Below, piece after piece: positions 44,985 through 53,553 of a DNA stretch of 57,825 nucleotides. Within the stretch, counting starts at the first letter, position 1. The number at the start of each line of letters is the position of its first letter. The notes below the pieces were generated by a model. The model ran no database searches. It worked only from the letters and a program-made list of their open reading frames with translations, and was not told the DNA's origin. Made by a program: the position numbers and the translations under genes. Source of the DNA: Bacteroidales bacterium (GTDB lineage: Bacteria > Bacteroidota > Bacteroidia > Bacteroidales > JAADGE01). The stretch spans positions 1 through 57,825 of the forward strand of contig JAKISF010000022.1 of NCBI GenBank assembly GCA_021648725.1, in the 5' to 3' direction.

Positions 44985-46184
44985 TTAGAAATCAATAAAC
45001 CTCAGCCCTACCATTACAGGATACATTTCGGGACCTTTTCCGCTGTTGAACAAAGGGGTCATACTGTATTCAACAAATACTCCGACATCTCCGTATCCGG
45101 CACCTGCAGAAAATCCGTATCTGAATGCTGATAATTGAAAATTATCGACTATTTTGTCTTTATATTTTCTTCCGTCAATAAAATATACTAATCGTTGTTT
45201 TGACCACCCTCTGATACTTCCGAAAATGCCTGCATTAAAGTATAGTTTTTTGCCTTTTACGGGAACTTGATATTCTAATATAAGCGGAACTTTGATGTAA
45301 GCAACGTTTAATTTGTTTTTTTTGACTTTAATATTGTCCGTATTGATAACCTCTGCCGCTATTATATTATTTTCTCCTTCATACAGGTAAATATCTTGTT
45401 CCAAGTTTAAACTGCTCCATTGAATTCCGGTTCCGGTTGCAATTCCGAAATGATACTTGCTTATGGGAATGTTTTTTTCAAAAACATTTAAACCGTAACT
45501 GAATGTTTTTTCAGGAACAATCTCCATGAATACAGCATCCTCTCTGCTTATAATGGTTTGCGAATTATTCAGAAAGTTGAGTAATGCTATTTCTAAGCCT
45601 GCCCAATGAGCATTAAATTTCTTTTTCTTAATATTGTTGCCGACAACTATTTTGCCATTTTCAGAATCAATTTCCGCCATTTCTGAGTCAATTTCGTCTA
45701 GTCCCTTTTTAATCTCCTCAATCCCTTTTTCAATTTCTTTTATTCCGTTTTCAAATGCAAATTTCTTTTTTGTGTTTATTTCAAGAATTGATTTTTGCTT
45801 TTCTAATTCGGATTTTTGTTTCCCTAATTCAAGTTTTTGTTTTTCAAGTTCGCCTTTTGCTTTTTCAAGTTCATCCGAATTATTTTTAAGATTTTCTTGT
45901 TCTGTTATTAATTTTTCACGGTCGCTTATAAGTTTTTGTTGTTGTCTTATCAATTCTTGCTGGTTTTTTATTATATCTTCTGCAAGTTGAATTTCGGTTA
46001 TAAATGATTCTTTGCCCTTTTCTAAATTATAAATTGCATTTTCTTTTTGGGTTTTATTTTCAACTATAATAAGTTTCTTTTTCCCTATTTCGAATTCAGT
46101 TGTGTCTTTTTGAGCAAATCCCTGAATATTAATGCTTGCAAAAATTAACGATATTAAAACTGTTTTTATGTATGTTTTTTTCAT
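44985..46184 (-). CDS. Outer-membrane barrel protein with periplasmic coiled coil
   Basis: The 399-residue protein has a Sec signal peptide (MKKTYIKTVLISLIF, cleavage near GFAQK). A coiled coil of about 130 residues follows, made of heptads rich in Q, K, E and L (QQELIRQQQKLISDREK, then ELEKQKLELGKQ). A C-terminal region from about residue 190 looks like a PorT-type eight-stranded barrel (KYHFGIATGTGIQWS, VPLILEYQVPVKGKKLYFNAGIFGS, and a terminal aromatic F). It is last in the operon sigma, anti-sigma, barrel, which is common in Bacteroidota, where the barrel may feed a signal to the anti-sigma factor. The coiled coil is a plausible rod toward the inner membrane. Confidence 0.82.
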   Translation of the reverse strand: MKKTYIKTVLISLIFASINIQGFAQKDTTEFEIGKKKLIIVENKTQKENAIYNLEKGKESFITEIQLAEDIIKNQQELIRQQQKLISDREKLITEQENLKNNSDELEKAKGELEKQKLELGKQKSELEKQKSILEINTKKKFAFENGIKEIEKGIEEIKKGLDEIDSEMAEIDSENGKIVVGNNIKKKKFNAHWAGLEIALLNFLNNSQTIISREDAVFMEIVPEKTFSYGLNVFEKNIPISKYHFGIATGTGIQWSSLNLEQDIYLYEGENNIIAAEVINTDNIKVKKNKLNVAYIKVPLILEYQVPVKGKKLYFNAGIFGSIRGWSKQRLVYFIDGRKYKDKIVDNFQLSAFRYGFSAGAGYGDVGVFVEYSMTPLFNSGKGPEMYPVMVGLRFIDF

Positions 46185-46209
46185 TATTCCTTATTTTTAA
46201 CGGTTTGTT

Positions 46210-47208
46210 TTATTTATTAAATGTTTTACTTATTTTAAAATTTGATGCGTAAAGATTCAGTTTTTCAATACTGCCGTCTTTTTTGTATTTATTATTCATC
46301 TCAAAATCACTTGATGATACTTTTTTCCAAATATTGACACCTGTTTCTGCATATCTCCAGAGAATTTCTTTTTTCTTTTTACCGTTTTCAGCAAAAGTTG
46401 TGTTTATTTGAGAGATTTCAATTTCCGGTTTTATTTTGTTCAAGATAAGAGCCTCATGTTTTATTTCGGGAATCTGAACAGTTATTTCATTGTACAAATT
46501 TTCCGTTGCATGAGGTTCGTTATCATTGAACGCAAGAAGATTGTTTGATTGATTTTGCTTGTTTGTTTGATTATGAGAATTTATTACTTCTTGCTCTTTT
46601 TCTTTAATTGTGTTATTTGTAATAATTTTTTCTGAATCATTTTCAAATGCTTTTTTGTTGTTTACAGCTATTGAAATTGATTGTTTCCCGAAACTATTTG
46701 AGTTGTTAGTATTTGAATAGAATTGATTTAACATTAATAACAATGTAATTACTGCAGCTGCCACATAAGAACTTACCTTAACATAAAACGAAACAGTTCT
46801 TTTTATTAGTTGCGTTTTATACGGGTAAATATTATTATTATCGGGCAACAGTTTTGTGTTTTTTATTAATTTGAACTCCTTGATTTTACAGGGGTTTTTA
46901 TTTAACTCTTTGTGTAATTCAAGTTTTTCTGCTTTTGTATTATCATCCTCTGTGTCGGCAATTGCCAGATATTCAAATTGGGTTATTTCAAAAAACTGTG
47001 ATTGTGTTTGCTTTATTAAATTTTCTTTTTGTGTATATTCGACAGTCTCAGCCTTTAATATAATATTTTCAAAACTTTCTAATTCGTCTTTCAAGTCCGG
47101 ATTTCCAGTTAAAAATTTATTTAAATCCTTGATTTGAGATTCAGATAAGTTTCCTTCGATAAAATCTAAGAAAAATGCTTCGTAATTATGTTTATTAATT
47201 GTTTTCAA
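46210..47208 (-). CDS. Anti-sigma factor, single membrane span
   Basis: The 332-residue protein has a cytoplasmic N-terminal part with YEAFFLDFIEGNLSESQIKDLNKFL, typical of Bacteroidota anti-sigma factors that begin with a zinc-finger-like helical domain lacking the cysteines. One membrane helix lies at about residues 141-165 (FYVKVSSYVAAAVITLLLML). A periplasmic Asn/Lys-rich region follows, including ILNKIKPEIEISQINTTF. It lies 15 bp after the sigma gene and 25 bp before the barrel gene. Its role as sequestering partner of that sigma is inferred from position and topology. Confidence 0.82.
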   Translation of the reverse strand: MKTINKHNYEAFFLDFIEGNLSESQIKDLNKFLTGNPDLKDELESFENIILKAETVEYTQKENLIKQTQSQFFEITQFEYLAIADTEDDNTKAEKLELHKELNKNPCKIKEFKLIKNTKLLPDNNNIYPYKTQLIKRTVSFYVKVSSYVAAAVITLLLMLNQFYSNTNNSNSFGKQSISIAVNNKKAFENDSEKIITNNTIKEKEQEVINSHNQTNKQNQSNNLLAFNDNEPHATENLYNEITVQIPEIKHEALILNKIKPEIEISQINTTFAENGKKKKEILWRYAETGVNIWKKVSSSDFEMNNKYKKDGSIEKLNLYASNFKISKTFNK

Positions 47209-47223
47209 GTTGAATTAGATTTT

Positions 47224-47709
47224 TTATACTATATTTTCAATTTTTCCGATATAATTTTTTAAAAAAACTCTTGCCCTGTAAATATATACTTTAACCTGTG
47301 CCTCTGATAACTCGGTAATTTCTGCAATTTCTTTGTATGAATATCCCTCATAATCTCTTAACAAAATAACCGATTTTTGTGTTTCTGACAATTGTTTAAT
47401 TGCTTCGTGCAAAATTTCTTGAATATCAGAATAATTATCCTCATGAATTGACTCAAACACTTGCCTGTCATTTGTTAAACTCATTCTTTTTTCTTTTCTG
47501 ATTACATCAATCATCGTTCTGTACGCTGTTGTAAATAAGTATGATTTTGCTTTTTCGTAAATGACTGCTTTTCTGTTTATCCACAACTTCTCAAAGCTGT
47601 CCTGAATAATATCTTGTGCTCGCTCTTCATTTTTTAAATTTTTAAGAATGAAACGATAGACATTATCAGAAAACCTATTTACAGTTTTATTGTATTCGTT
47701 TATTGTCAT
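47224..47709 (-). CDS. ECF-type RNA polymerase sigma factor
   Basis: The 161-residue protein has sigma region 2 (ERAQDIIQDSFEKLWINRKAV, then YLFTTAYRTMIDVIRKEKR) and region 4 with the helix-turn-helix GYSYKEIAEITELSEAQVKVYIYRARVFLKN. This is the standard two-domain ECF size. It directs transcription of a stress-type regulon and is normally held by the membrane anti-sigma encoded next. Self-activation is likely but no clear autogenous promoter could be read from the upstream region. Confidence 0.93.
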   Translation of the reverse strand: MTINEYNKTVNRFSDNVYRFILKNLKNEERAQDIIQDSFEKLWINRKAVIYEKAKSYLFTTAYRTMIDVIRKEKRMSLTNDRQVFESIHEDNYSDIQEILHEAIKQLSETQKSVILLRDYEGYSYKEIAEITELSEAQVKVYIYRARVFLKNYIGKIENIV

Positions 47710-47918
47710 TTAATCTTGCGTTCGGTAATAAGACGAATAAGAGTTTAATTTGTTACATGAAAAGTTGGAAAAATAATTTTAAATTCTCAAAGATTTATAT
47801 GTCCCTGCTAATCTGCAAAATACACAAGGTGCTTTTTTTTACTAAAAATCATTTTAGCGTTTTTAAAATAGCTTTTGTATATTTGTTTATTCATTTCATT
47901 TAGTAAAATAAATCAATA

Positions 47919-48362
47919 ATGGTAATAGAAGGCATTTTTTACGTTATTTTTTGGATTATTTTCTTTATATTAATCGGGTTAAGTATTCATTTGGTTAATG
48001 TTTCGAAAGATGAAGGATTAAGTATTGTATTCGGAGTTTTGGTTTTTCTTTTGTTTTTATTAGCGATGAAGCCTGAATTAAAGCCGGTTAAACCGTTAAA
48101 AGATATAATTCTGGCAACTGTTCAATTTGATTGGTTAACTTTTATTGCCGGCGGCATTGTTTTGGGCAGCATCGGTTTTTTGGGAATGAAGTTTTTAAAG
48201 AAACATAAAGTTATTGCAAAACTTGCATCTTCTTTTTTGATTTTTATTGCCCTTACATTCGGAGTTTCACTAATTTGGATGACATCAATTGCTCCGATAC
48301 TTTCTAATGCTTTGCTCGGCTTAATGTTTACGGGCTTATTTTCGTATTTATTTTTAAAGTAA
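47919..48362 (+). CDS. Small four-helix membrane protein of unknown function
   Basis: The 147-residue product has four hydrophobic segments (about residues 5-24, 33-48, 70-88 and 105-145, the last perhaps double) with short loops. Short loops, Gly and few charges mark a membrane protein. No motif was recognised. The gene stands alone between the divergent sigma operon and the M1 peptidase gene, whose stop lies 1 bp away on the opposite strand. Confidence 0.65.
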   Translation: MVIEGIFYVIFWIIFFILIGLSIHLVNVSKDEGLSIVFGVLVFLLFLLAMKPELKPVKPLKDIILATVQFDWLTFIAGGIVLGSIGFLGMKFLKKHKVIAKLASSFLIFIALTFGVSLIWMTSIAPILSNALLGLMFTGLFSYLFLK

Positions 48363-48363
48363 T

Positions 48364-50400
48364 TTATTTTTTAACTGCTAATACATATTGACCGAATTTA
48401 AAGTTTTTTACTGTTAATATACCTTCAAATTCATTAATTTCAGTTGATTTTGTATCAATTTCTTCAAATTTTGTATAAACATTCGGACGATAAAGAAAAA
48501 CAGCCTCATCAAAAAACTCATCAAAATTATTTTCTGTCATACTTGCAAAAAAGCTACCCTCTGCTGAATATTTATCGGTAGCAGCACCCCTGATTTCCCA
48601 ATATTGAACATCGGATAATTTATAACCTTCAATGTTTTTATACTCCGGTTTAATAAAGTTTACAATGCTTTGCACAACAGCTTTTTCTTTTAACTTGCTG
48701 AAAATTATTGAAAAATCTGTATAGGGAAAGTTATATGTTTCCGGTTTTGTAAAGATCTTATAATTATCAACCGTAGCATCCGAAATTTGTTCTTCTGCAT
48801 CAATTAATACTGCAACGGGCTTAGAAGAAAGGAAAAAATTTAATGTTTCACTCGGACCGGACATAACTGCTCTTTTTTTGTGAAACCCTAAATTTTCATC
48901 AACAAACGTCAGATTAATTTTGTTTTGTTCTCCGTAAAAATCACGAGCAACCAATCTTTGGGCTATTATTACTTCTGCCTTGTATTCTGTTTTTATTTTT
49001 TCAACATTAAATGAATTTATTGAAAAATGCGGAAATCCTTTTTCAAATACCCAGGTGTCAAAAAACGGAATCAAATCTACTCCTGAATGCTTTGACATGA
49101 AATCTCTGAATTCGTATGTGTCGGCAGCTCTGTACGAAAATGCTTTCATGTAAGCCGTAAGAGAATTAAAAAATAAACTGTCGCCCATATAATCTCTTAA
49201 TGTATGAGCAACATCGGCTCCTTTATCATAAACTGTTGTTCCGTATGTATAATCATGAGGTACACCATAAACAGCTCTGTATCCGTTATCACGAATATGT
49301 GCCTGAGTCAGTACTTTTATATGATTTTCTCGAACATACTCTTTATACGCTTCTTTTCCGTAAACATCTTCTTTAAATAATGCTTCCGAAAAGGATGCCC
49401 AGCCTTCATTCAGCCACATATCACCGGAGGTTCTGCAGGTAACTAAATTCCCGAACCAATGATGCGAAAGTTCATGTGCCATTAATGTTTCTCGAAACAA
49501 AGTACTGTCAAAAGCATATTCAGGATAAGCAATATTGCAAACATGTTCCATTGCTCCGGAAGTAAAAGGAACCTCCACATAACCTACCCTGTCCCAAACA
49601 TACTCTCCGTATCCTTTTTCAAAAGAAGCCAGTGCTTTCTTTAAGTTTTGAAAAGAATAAACAGCGTTTTCGTAATCTTCGGGATAAACATAGAGACTAA
49701 TCGGAATATCTCGCTTTATACCTTTATAAATATCTTCAACAATATCATATTTTGCAACGGCAACCGACACCAAATATGTTGGAACTTCTTGTTTTAAACT
49801 CCAAGAAAACGTAACTGTTTTATCTTCATTTTTTGTTTCACTTTCAAGAACTCCGGAGCAAACTGCTTTGTATCCTTCAGGAACTTTTATATTATAATTA
49901 TAAGTTGCTTTATCGGTAAAGCTGTCGATACACGGAAACCAAACCCTGCCGAAACTGTGTGGCTCGGCTGCCATACCGACACCAATATTATATGCAGTGC
50001 TGTCGGAAAAGAAAAAGCCGCCCCAAGACGCATCTTGCACCGGATGACCGTGATAATAAATATTAAGTTGTGTGCAACATTCTCCGTCTGAAACTTCAGG
50101 TTTGTACGGAATAATGATGTATTTTCCGTCGTATTTATAATCCGTAACTTTTTCATTAAACAAGAAAACGGAGTCAATTTCCATTTTCAGTAAGTCTAAT
50201 TGAATTTCCGTAATATCTTTTTTAACAGGACTTAATTTAACAACCGTATTTCCGGAAATCTCTCTGTTTATAAAATTTGTAATATCCAAGTTTATTGAAT
50301 AATGTAAAACATCAATATTGTTTCTGAAATCTTTGTTTTGGGCAAAAATTATATTTGAAAAACATATGATTATTATAATTGCCGTAAAATGCTTTTTCAT
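48364..50400 (-). CDS. M1 family metallopeptidase (aminopeptidase N-like), secreted
   Basis: From the ATG at 50400 the protein is 678 residues, with a signal peptide (MKKHFTAIIIIICFSNIIFA). The M1 exopeptidase motif GAMEHVCNIAYPEY is present, a variant of the GAMEN motif with H for N. The zinc site is His309, Glu310 and His313 in HELSHH, with Glu332 in WLNEGWASFSE as third ligand. The general layout (N-terminal beta domain, catalytic domain, C-terminal domain) fits Bacteroidota periplasmic M1 enzymes. An upstream ATG at 50421 would add seven residues before the signal peptide. It trims N-terminal residues from peptides. Confidence 0.93.
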   Translation of the reverse strand: MKKHFTAIIIIICFSNIIFAQNKDFRNNIDVLHYSINLDITNFINREISGNTVVKLSPVKKDITEIQLDLLKMEIDSVFLFNEKVTDYKYDGKYIIIPYKPEVSDGECCTQLNIYYHGHPVQDASWGGFFFSDSTAYNIGVGMAAEPHSFGRVWFPCIDSFTDKATYNYNIKVPEGYKAVCSGVLESETKNEDKTVTFSWSLKQEVPTYLVSVAVAKYDIVEDIYKGIKRDIPISLYVYPEDYENAVYSFQNLKKALASFEKGYGEYVWDRVGYVEVPFTSGAMEHVCNIAYPEYAFDSTLFRETLMAHELSHHWFGNLVTCRTSGDMWLNEGWASFSEALFKEDVYGKEAYKEYVRENHIKVLTQAHIRDNGYRAVYGVPHDYTYGTTVYDKGADVAHTLRDYMGDSLFFNSLTAYMKAFSYRAADTYEFRDFMSKHSGVDLIPFFDTWVFEKGFPHFSINSFNVEKIKTEYKAEVIIAQRLVARDFYGEQNKINLTFVDENLGFHKKRAVMSGPSETLNFFLSSKPVAVLIDAEEQISDATVDNYKIFTKPETYNFPYTDFSIIFSKLKEKAVVQSIVNFIKPEYKNIEGYKLSDVQYWEIRGAATDKYSAEGSFFASMTENNFDEFFDEAVFLYRPNVYTKFEEIDTKSTEINEFEGILTVKNFKFGQYVLAVKK

Positions 50401-50460
50401 TTTCTCAAAAGTTAAATCCATGCAATAATTTAAAATTGCCGTATAAACATTTAATTAATT

Positions 50461-51849
50461 TTATCCTCGCATCAAATCCTCTATTTCCTTAACCGTTTTC
50501 GGAATCGGTTTTCCGAGAACTCTGCAAGAATCTTTTGTTATTAAAATATCATCTTCAATTCTGATACCACCGAAATCTCTGTATTCTTCTACCTTATCGT
50601 AATTAATAAAGTCGGTATGTTTTTTTTCTTTTTTCCAAATATCGATTAATGCCGGAATAAAATATACACCCGGTTCAACGGTCATAACAAATCCTTCTTC
50701 AAGTTTTCGTCCCATTCTTAAAAATGCTAAGCCGAATTGCTCACTTCTTTTATATTCATCGTTATAACCCACAAAGTTTTCACCGAGACCTTCCATATCG
50801 TGAACATCAAGCCCCATCATATGTCCTAAGCCGTGAGGATAAAATAATGCATGTGCTCCGTTTGCAACAGCAACATCAACATTTCCTTTCATTAAACCTA
50901 CTGCTTTTAATCGCTCGGCAATTATTTTTGCAGACAGCAGGTGCATATCTTTGTATGCAACTCCAGGTTTGCTGTTTTTAATAACTTCAACATTTGCGTC
51001 TAAAACAGCTTCATATATATCTTTTTGTTTTACAGAAAACTTTCCGCCTACAGGCGAAGTTCGGGTAATATCGCTGCAATAATGCATGGCAGATTCAGCT
51101 CCGGCATCTGCAACCAATAATTGACCGGCTTTTAGTGTGTTGTTATGGTGGTGATTATGAAGAATTTGCCCGTTTACGGATAATATAACAGGAAAAGAAA
51201 CAGGACCTCCGTGTGCCAAAGCAATACCTTCCATTTTTCCGAAAATTTCTTGTTCTGTCATTCCGGGCATTGCCATTTTCATTGCTGTTGTGTGCATTTT
51301 ATATGCAACATCAACGGAATGTTCAATATCTTCAATCTCATATTTATCTTTTACGGAACGAAGTTTAACAACTGCTTTTATCAGTTCCTCCGAAGTGTTT
51401 TTATTTAAATCATCGGCAGGAATTCCCAATAATTTTTGAAGTTGTAATTTTGTTTTTGCACGATAAACCGGTAAGAAGTGTATTTTTCTGCCTTGTTTCA
51501 AGGCTTTTTCAATAAACTCATCGGCTTTTTGCAAAGGTGCAGTATTTTTTACACCATTTTTTAAAGAGAAATCTTTCATTGTCGGAAGCTCTCCCATCCA
51601 AATAATATCATCAATATCAACATCGTTACCGAACATATATTCTTCTCCTGAATTTGTGTCGATTATGCCGATAATATTCGGTTGGTTAATTCCGAAGAAA
51701 TACAAAAACGAACTATCTTGTCTGAAAGTATAAATATTTGCAGGGTAATTAAACGGAACGTCTGAATTGCCGGGAATAAGGATTAAACCGTCATTAACTA
51801 AATTTTTTAACTTTTTTCTTCTTGAAATATATAATTCTTTTGAAAACAT
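50461..51849 (-). CDS. pepP: Xaa-Pro aminopeptidase (M24B)
   Basis: The 462-residue protein has the N-terminal creatinase-like domain and the pita-bread metal site. The two aspartates lie in VADAGAESAMHYCSDITRTSP, the histidine in PHGLGHMMGLDVHDM, and the glutamates in TVEPGVYFIP and GGIRIEDDILI. It is predicted to remove N-terminal residues before proline, with Mn2+ or Co2+. No signal peptide is present, so it is cytoplasmic. It lies about 60 bp upstream of the M1 gene on the same strand, so the two may be cotranscribed for peptide use. Confidence 0.92.
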   Translation of the reverse strand: MFSKELYISRRKKLKNLVNDGLILIPGNSDVPFNYPANIYTFRQDSSFLYFFGINQPNIIGIIDTNSGEEYMFGNDVDIDDIIWMGELPTMKDFSLKNGVKNTAPLQKADEFIEKALKQGRKIHFLPVYRAKTKLQLQKLLGIPADDLNKNTSEELIKAVVKLRSVKDKYEIEDIEHSVDVAYKMHTTAMKMAMPGMTEQEIFGKMEGIALAHGGPVSFPVILSVNGQILHNHHHNNTLKAGQLLVADAGAESAMHYCSDITRTSPVGGKFSVKQKDIYEAVLDANVEVIKNSKPGVAYKDMHLLSAKIIAERLKAVGLMKGNVDVAVANGAHALFYPHGLGHMMGLDVHDMEGLGENFVGYNDEYKRSEQFGLAFLRMGRKLEEGFVMTVEPGVYFIPALIDIWKKEKKHTDFINYDKVEEYRDFGGIRIEDDILITKDSCRVLGKPIPKTVKEIEDLMRG

Positions 51850-51909
51850 AATTTTATAGGTTTAAATTAAACTGAAATTTTGTTCAAAAATAATAAATAA
51901 AAATCTCTT

Positions 51910-51940
51910 TTTTATTAAAACGTTTAAAAACTTAACTTTG
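51910..51940 (+). promoter_or_regulatory. Candidate promoter of rbfA
   Basis: The element taactttg (51933-51940) is an exact fit to TAnnTTTG. A tttt tract at 51910-51913 stands at the -33 position with a 19-bp spacer. It is 18 bp before the rbfA start. Confidence 0.45.
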
Positions 51941-51957
51941 CATAAATTTTCAAAGAA

Positions 51958-52293
51958 ATGGAATCAACAAGACAAAAAAAAGTTGCAGGACTTATACAAA
52001 AAGAAATGAGCCTTATTTTTCAAAAAACTGCATCTGATTATATGAATAAACTTATTTCTGTTACAATTGTAAGAGTTTCGCCGGACTTAGGTTCTGCTAA
52101 AATTTACCTTAGTATTTTTCCTGCTGATAGTAAAGATGCTGTTTTTGCTGAGATTAAAAACAATACAAGAAAGTTAAGAGGAGAGTTGGGTAATATAATC
52201 AGAAATCAAGTTCGCAGAATACCTGAACTTCATTTTGAAATAGATGATTCATTAAATTATGCTGAAAAAATTGACGAACTTTTAAAAAAATAA
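51958..52293 (+). CDS. rbfA: 30S ribosome-binding factor RbfA
   Basis: The 111-residue protein has the RbfA KH-type fold: RQKKVAGLIQKEMSLIFQK, VTIVRVSPDLGSAKIYLSIFP, RKLRGELGNIIRNQVRRIPELHF, and the DDSLNYAEKIDELL tail. It aids late maturation of the 30S subunit and cold adaptation. The stop overlaps the start of the permease gene by 1 nt (TAATG), so the two are translationally coupled. This pairing of rbfA with a LolC-like permease is seen in many Bacteroidota. Confidence 0.95.
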   Translation: MESTRQKKVAGLIQKEMSLIFQKTASDYMNKLISVTIVRVSPDLGSAKIYLSIFPADSKDAVFAEIKNNTRKLRGELGNIIRNQVRRIPELHFEIDDSLNYAEKIDELLKK

Positions 52294-53513
52294 TGAACTT
52301 CCCCTTTTTTATAGCAAAACGCTATTTGTTTTCAAAAAAAAACAGAAATGCAATAAATATTATTTCGGGTATTTCTGTTTTAGTTGTTGCTGTTTCTACG
52401 GCAGCATTAATTATTGTTTTATCTTCGATAAACGGTTTCGGGAAGTTAATTGATGAGCAAATTTCAACATTTGCTCCCGACTTGCTTCTGTTGCCGGCAA
52501 AAGGTAAGGTATTTAACACCGACAACAGCAGTTTTGATAAAATAAAAAAGATTGACGGGATAAAATATTTTGCTGAAATAAATGAAGACAACATTCTTTT
52601 AAAACATAATGACAGACAACTAATTTGCAGAATTAAGGGTGTTCCGGAAGATTACGGAAAAGTTTTCGGAATTGACACAACTGTTTATTACGGTGTTTAT
52701 AAAACACACGGCAATAAGCAAAACTTTGCTGTAATAGGAGCCGGTATTGCTTATGAAATGGGGATTTCTGTTGAATCCGGAGAAACTGTATCTTTATGGA
52801 TTCCTAACAGAAAGAAAATACGGATACATAATCCGGAACAATCTTTTAATGTTGTTAATGTTTTACCTGCCGGGGTTATATCATTAGATGCTGAGTTTGA
52901 TGCAAAATATTTAATAAGTTCTTCTCGGGTTGTAAGACAATTAACGAAAAGAGACAGTTCCGAGTATAGTTCAGTTGAAATTTTAGTTGATAATGAAAGC
53001 CTTATTCAAGAGATTAAACGCCGGATTGAAAATATACTCGGAGAAAAGGCTATTGTAAAAGACAAACAAGAACAGTTTGATGTTTACAGGGTTATGAAGT
53101 CTGAAAGGCTGGCGGCATTTATTATAATGTTGTTTATTGTTTTGATTGCTTCTTTCAGCATTATAGGATCGGTAACAATGCTTATTATTGAAAAAAAAGA
53201 AGATATTTTCACTTTACAAAGCATGGGAACAAAGCTAAAAAGTATTAAGAGGATATTTTTTACAGAAGGGATTTTAATAAGTTTTACGGGTGCATTTCTC
53301 GGAATTATTTTCGGGGGCTTAATAAGTTTGGGGCAAGAATATTTCGGGTTTGTAACTTTTCCGTCTGACGGCAACTATATTGTTGAAGCCTACCCTATTG
53401 ATGTTAATACTGCAGACTTGTTATTAACTTTTATTTCGGTTATGTTTGTGGGGACATTAATTTCTTTATATCCGGCAATGAAACTTAAGTCACATATTAA
53501 CGGAAAAAATTAA
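52293..53513 (+). CDS. ABC transporter permease of the LolC/LolE-FtsX type
   Basis: The 406-residue protein has one N-terminal membrane helix (residues 21-45). A large periplasmic domain (about 50-265) follows, and then three C-terminal helices with FIIMLFIVLIASFSIIGSVTMLIIEKKEDI, typical of FtsX/MacB-type permeases. The RYLFSKKNRNAINIISGISVLVV start is the LolC/E signature. It probably acts in lipoprotein release from the inner membrane with an ATPase encoded elsewhere. Only the permease is encoded here. Confidence 0.92.
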   Translation: MNFPFFIAKRYLFSKKNRNAINIISGISVLVVAVSTAALIIVLSSINGFGKLIDEQISTFAPDLLLLPAKGKVFNTDNSSFDKIKKIDGIKYFAEINEDNILLKHNDRQLICRIKGVPEDYGKVFGIDTTVYYGVYKTHGNKQNFAVIGAGIAYEMGISVESGETVSLWIPNRKKIRIHNPEQSFNVVNVLPAGVISLDAEFDAKYLISSSRVVRQLTKRDSSEYSSVEILVDNESLIQEIKRRIENILGEKAIVKDKQEQFDVYRVMKSERLAAFIIMLFIVLIASFSIIGSVTMLIIEKKEDIFTLQSMGTKLKSIKRIFFTEGILISFTGAFLGIIFGGLISLGQEYFGFVTFPSDGNYIVEAYPIDVNTADLLLTFISVMFVGTLISLYPAMKLKSHINGKN

Positions 53514-53546
53514 GCCTCAATTTTTGTAAATTCGAGGCTTAATTTT
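53506..53546. terminator. Bidirectional terminator overlapping the permease stop
   Basis: The 13-bp arms (53506-53518 and 53534-53546) are perfectly complementary around a 15-nt loop, with A-rich and T-rich flanks. The left arm overlaps the stop codon of the permease gene. It sits between that gene and the convergent DUF2723 gene. Confidence 0.8.
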
Positions 53547-53553
53547 AATACTT

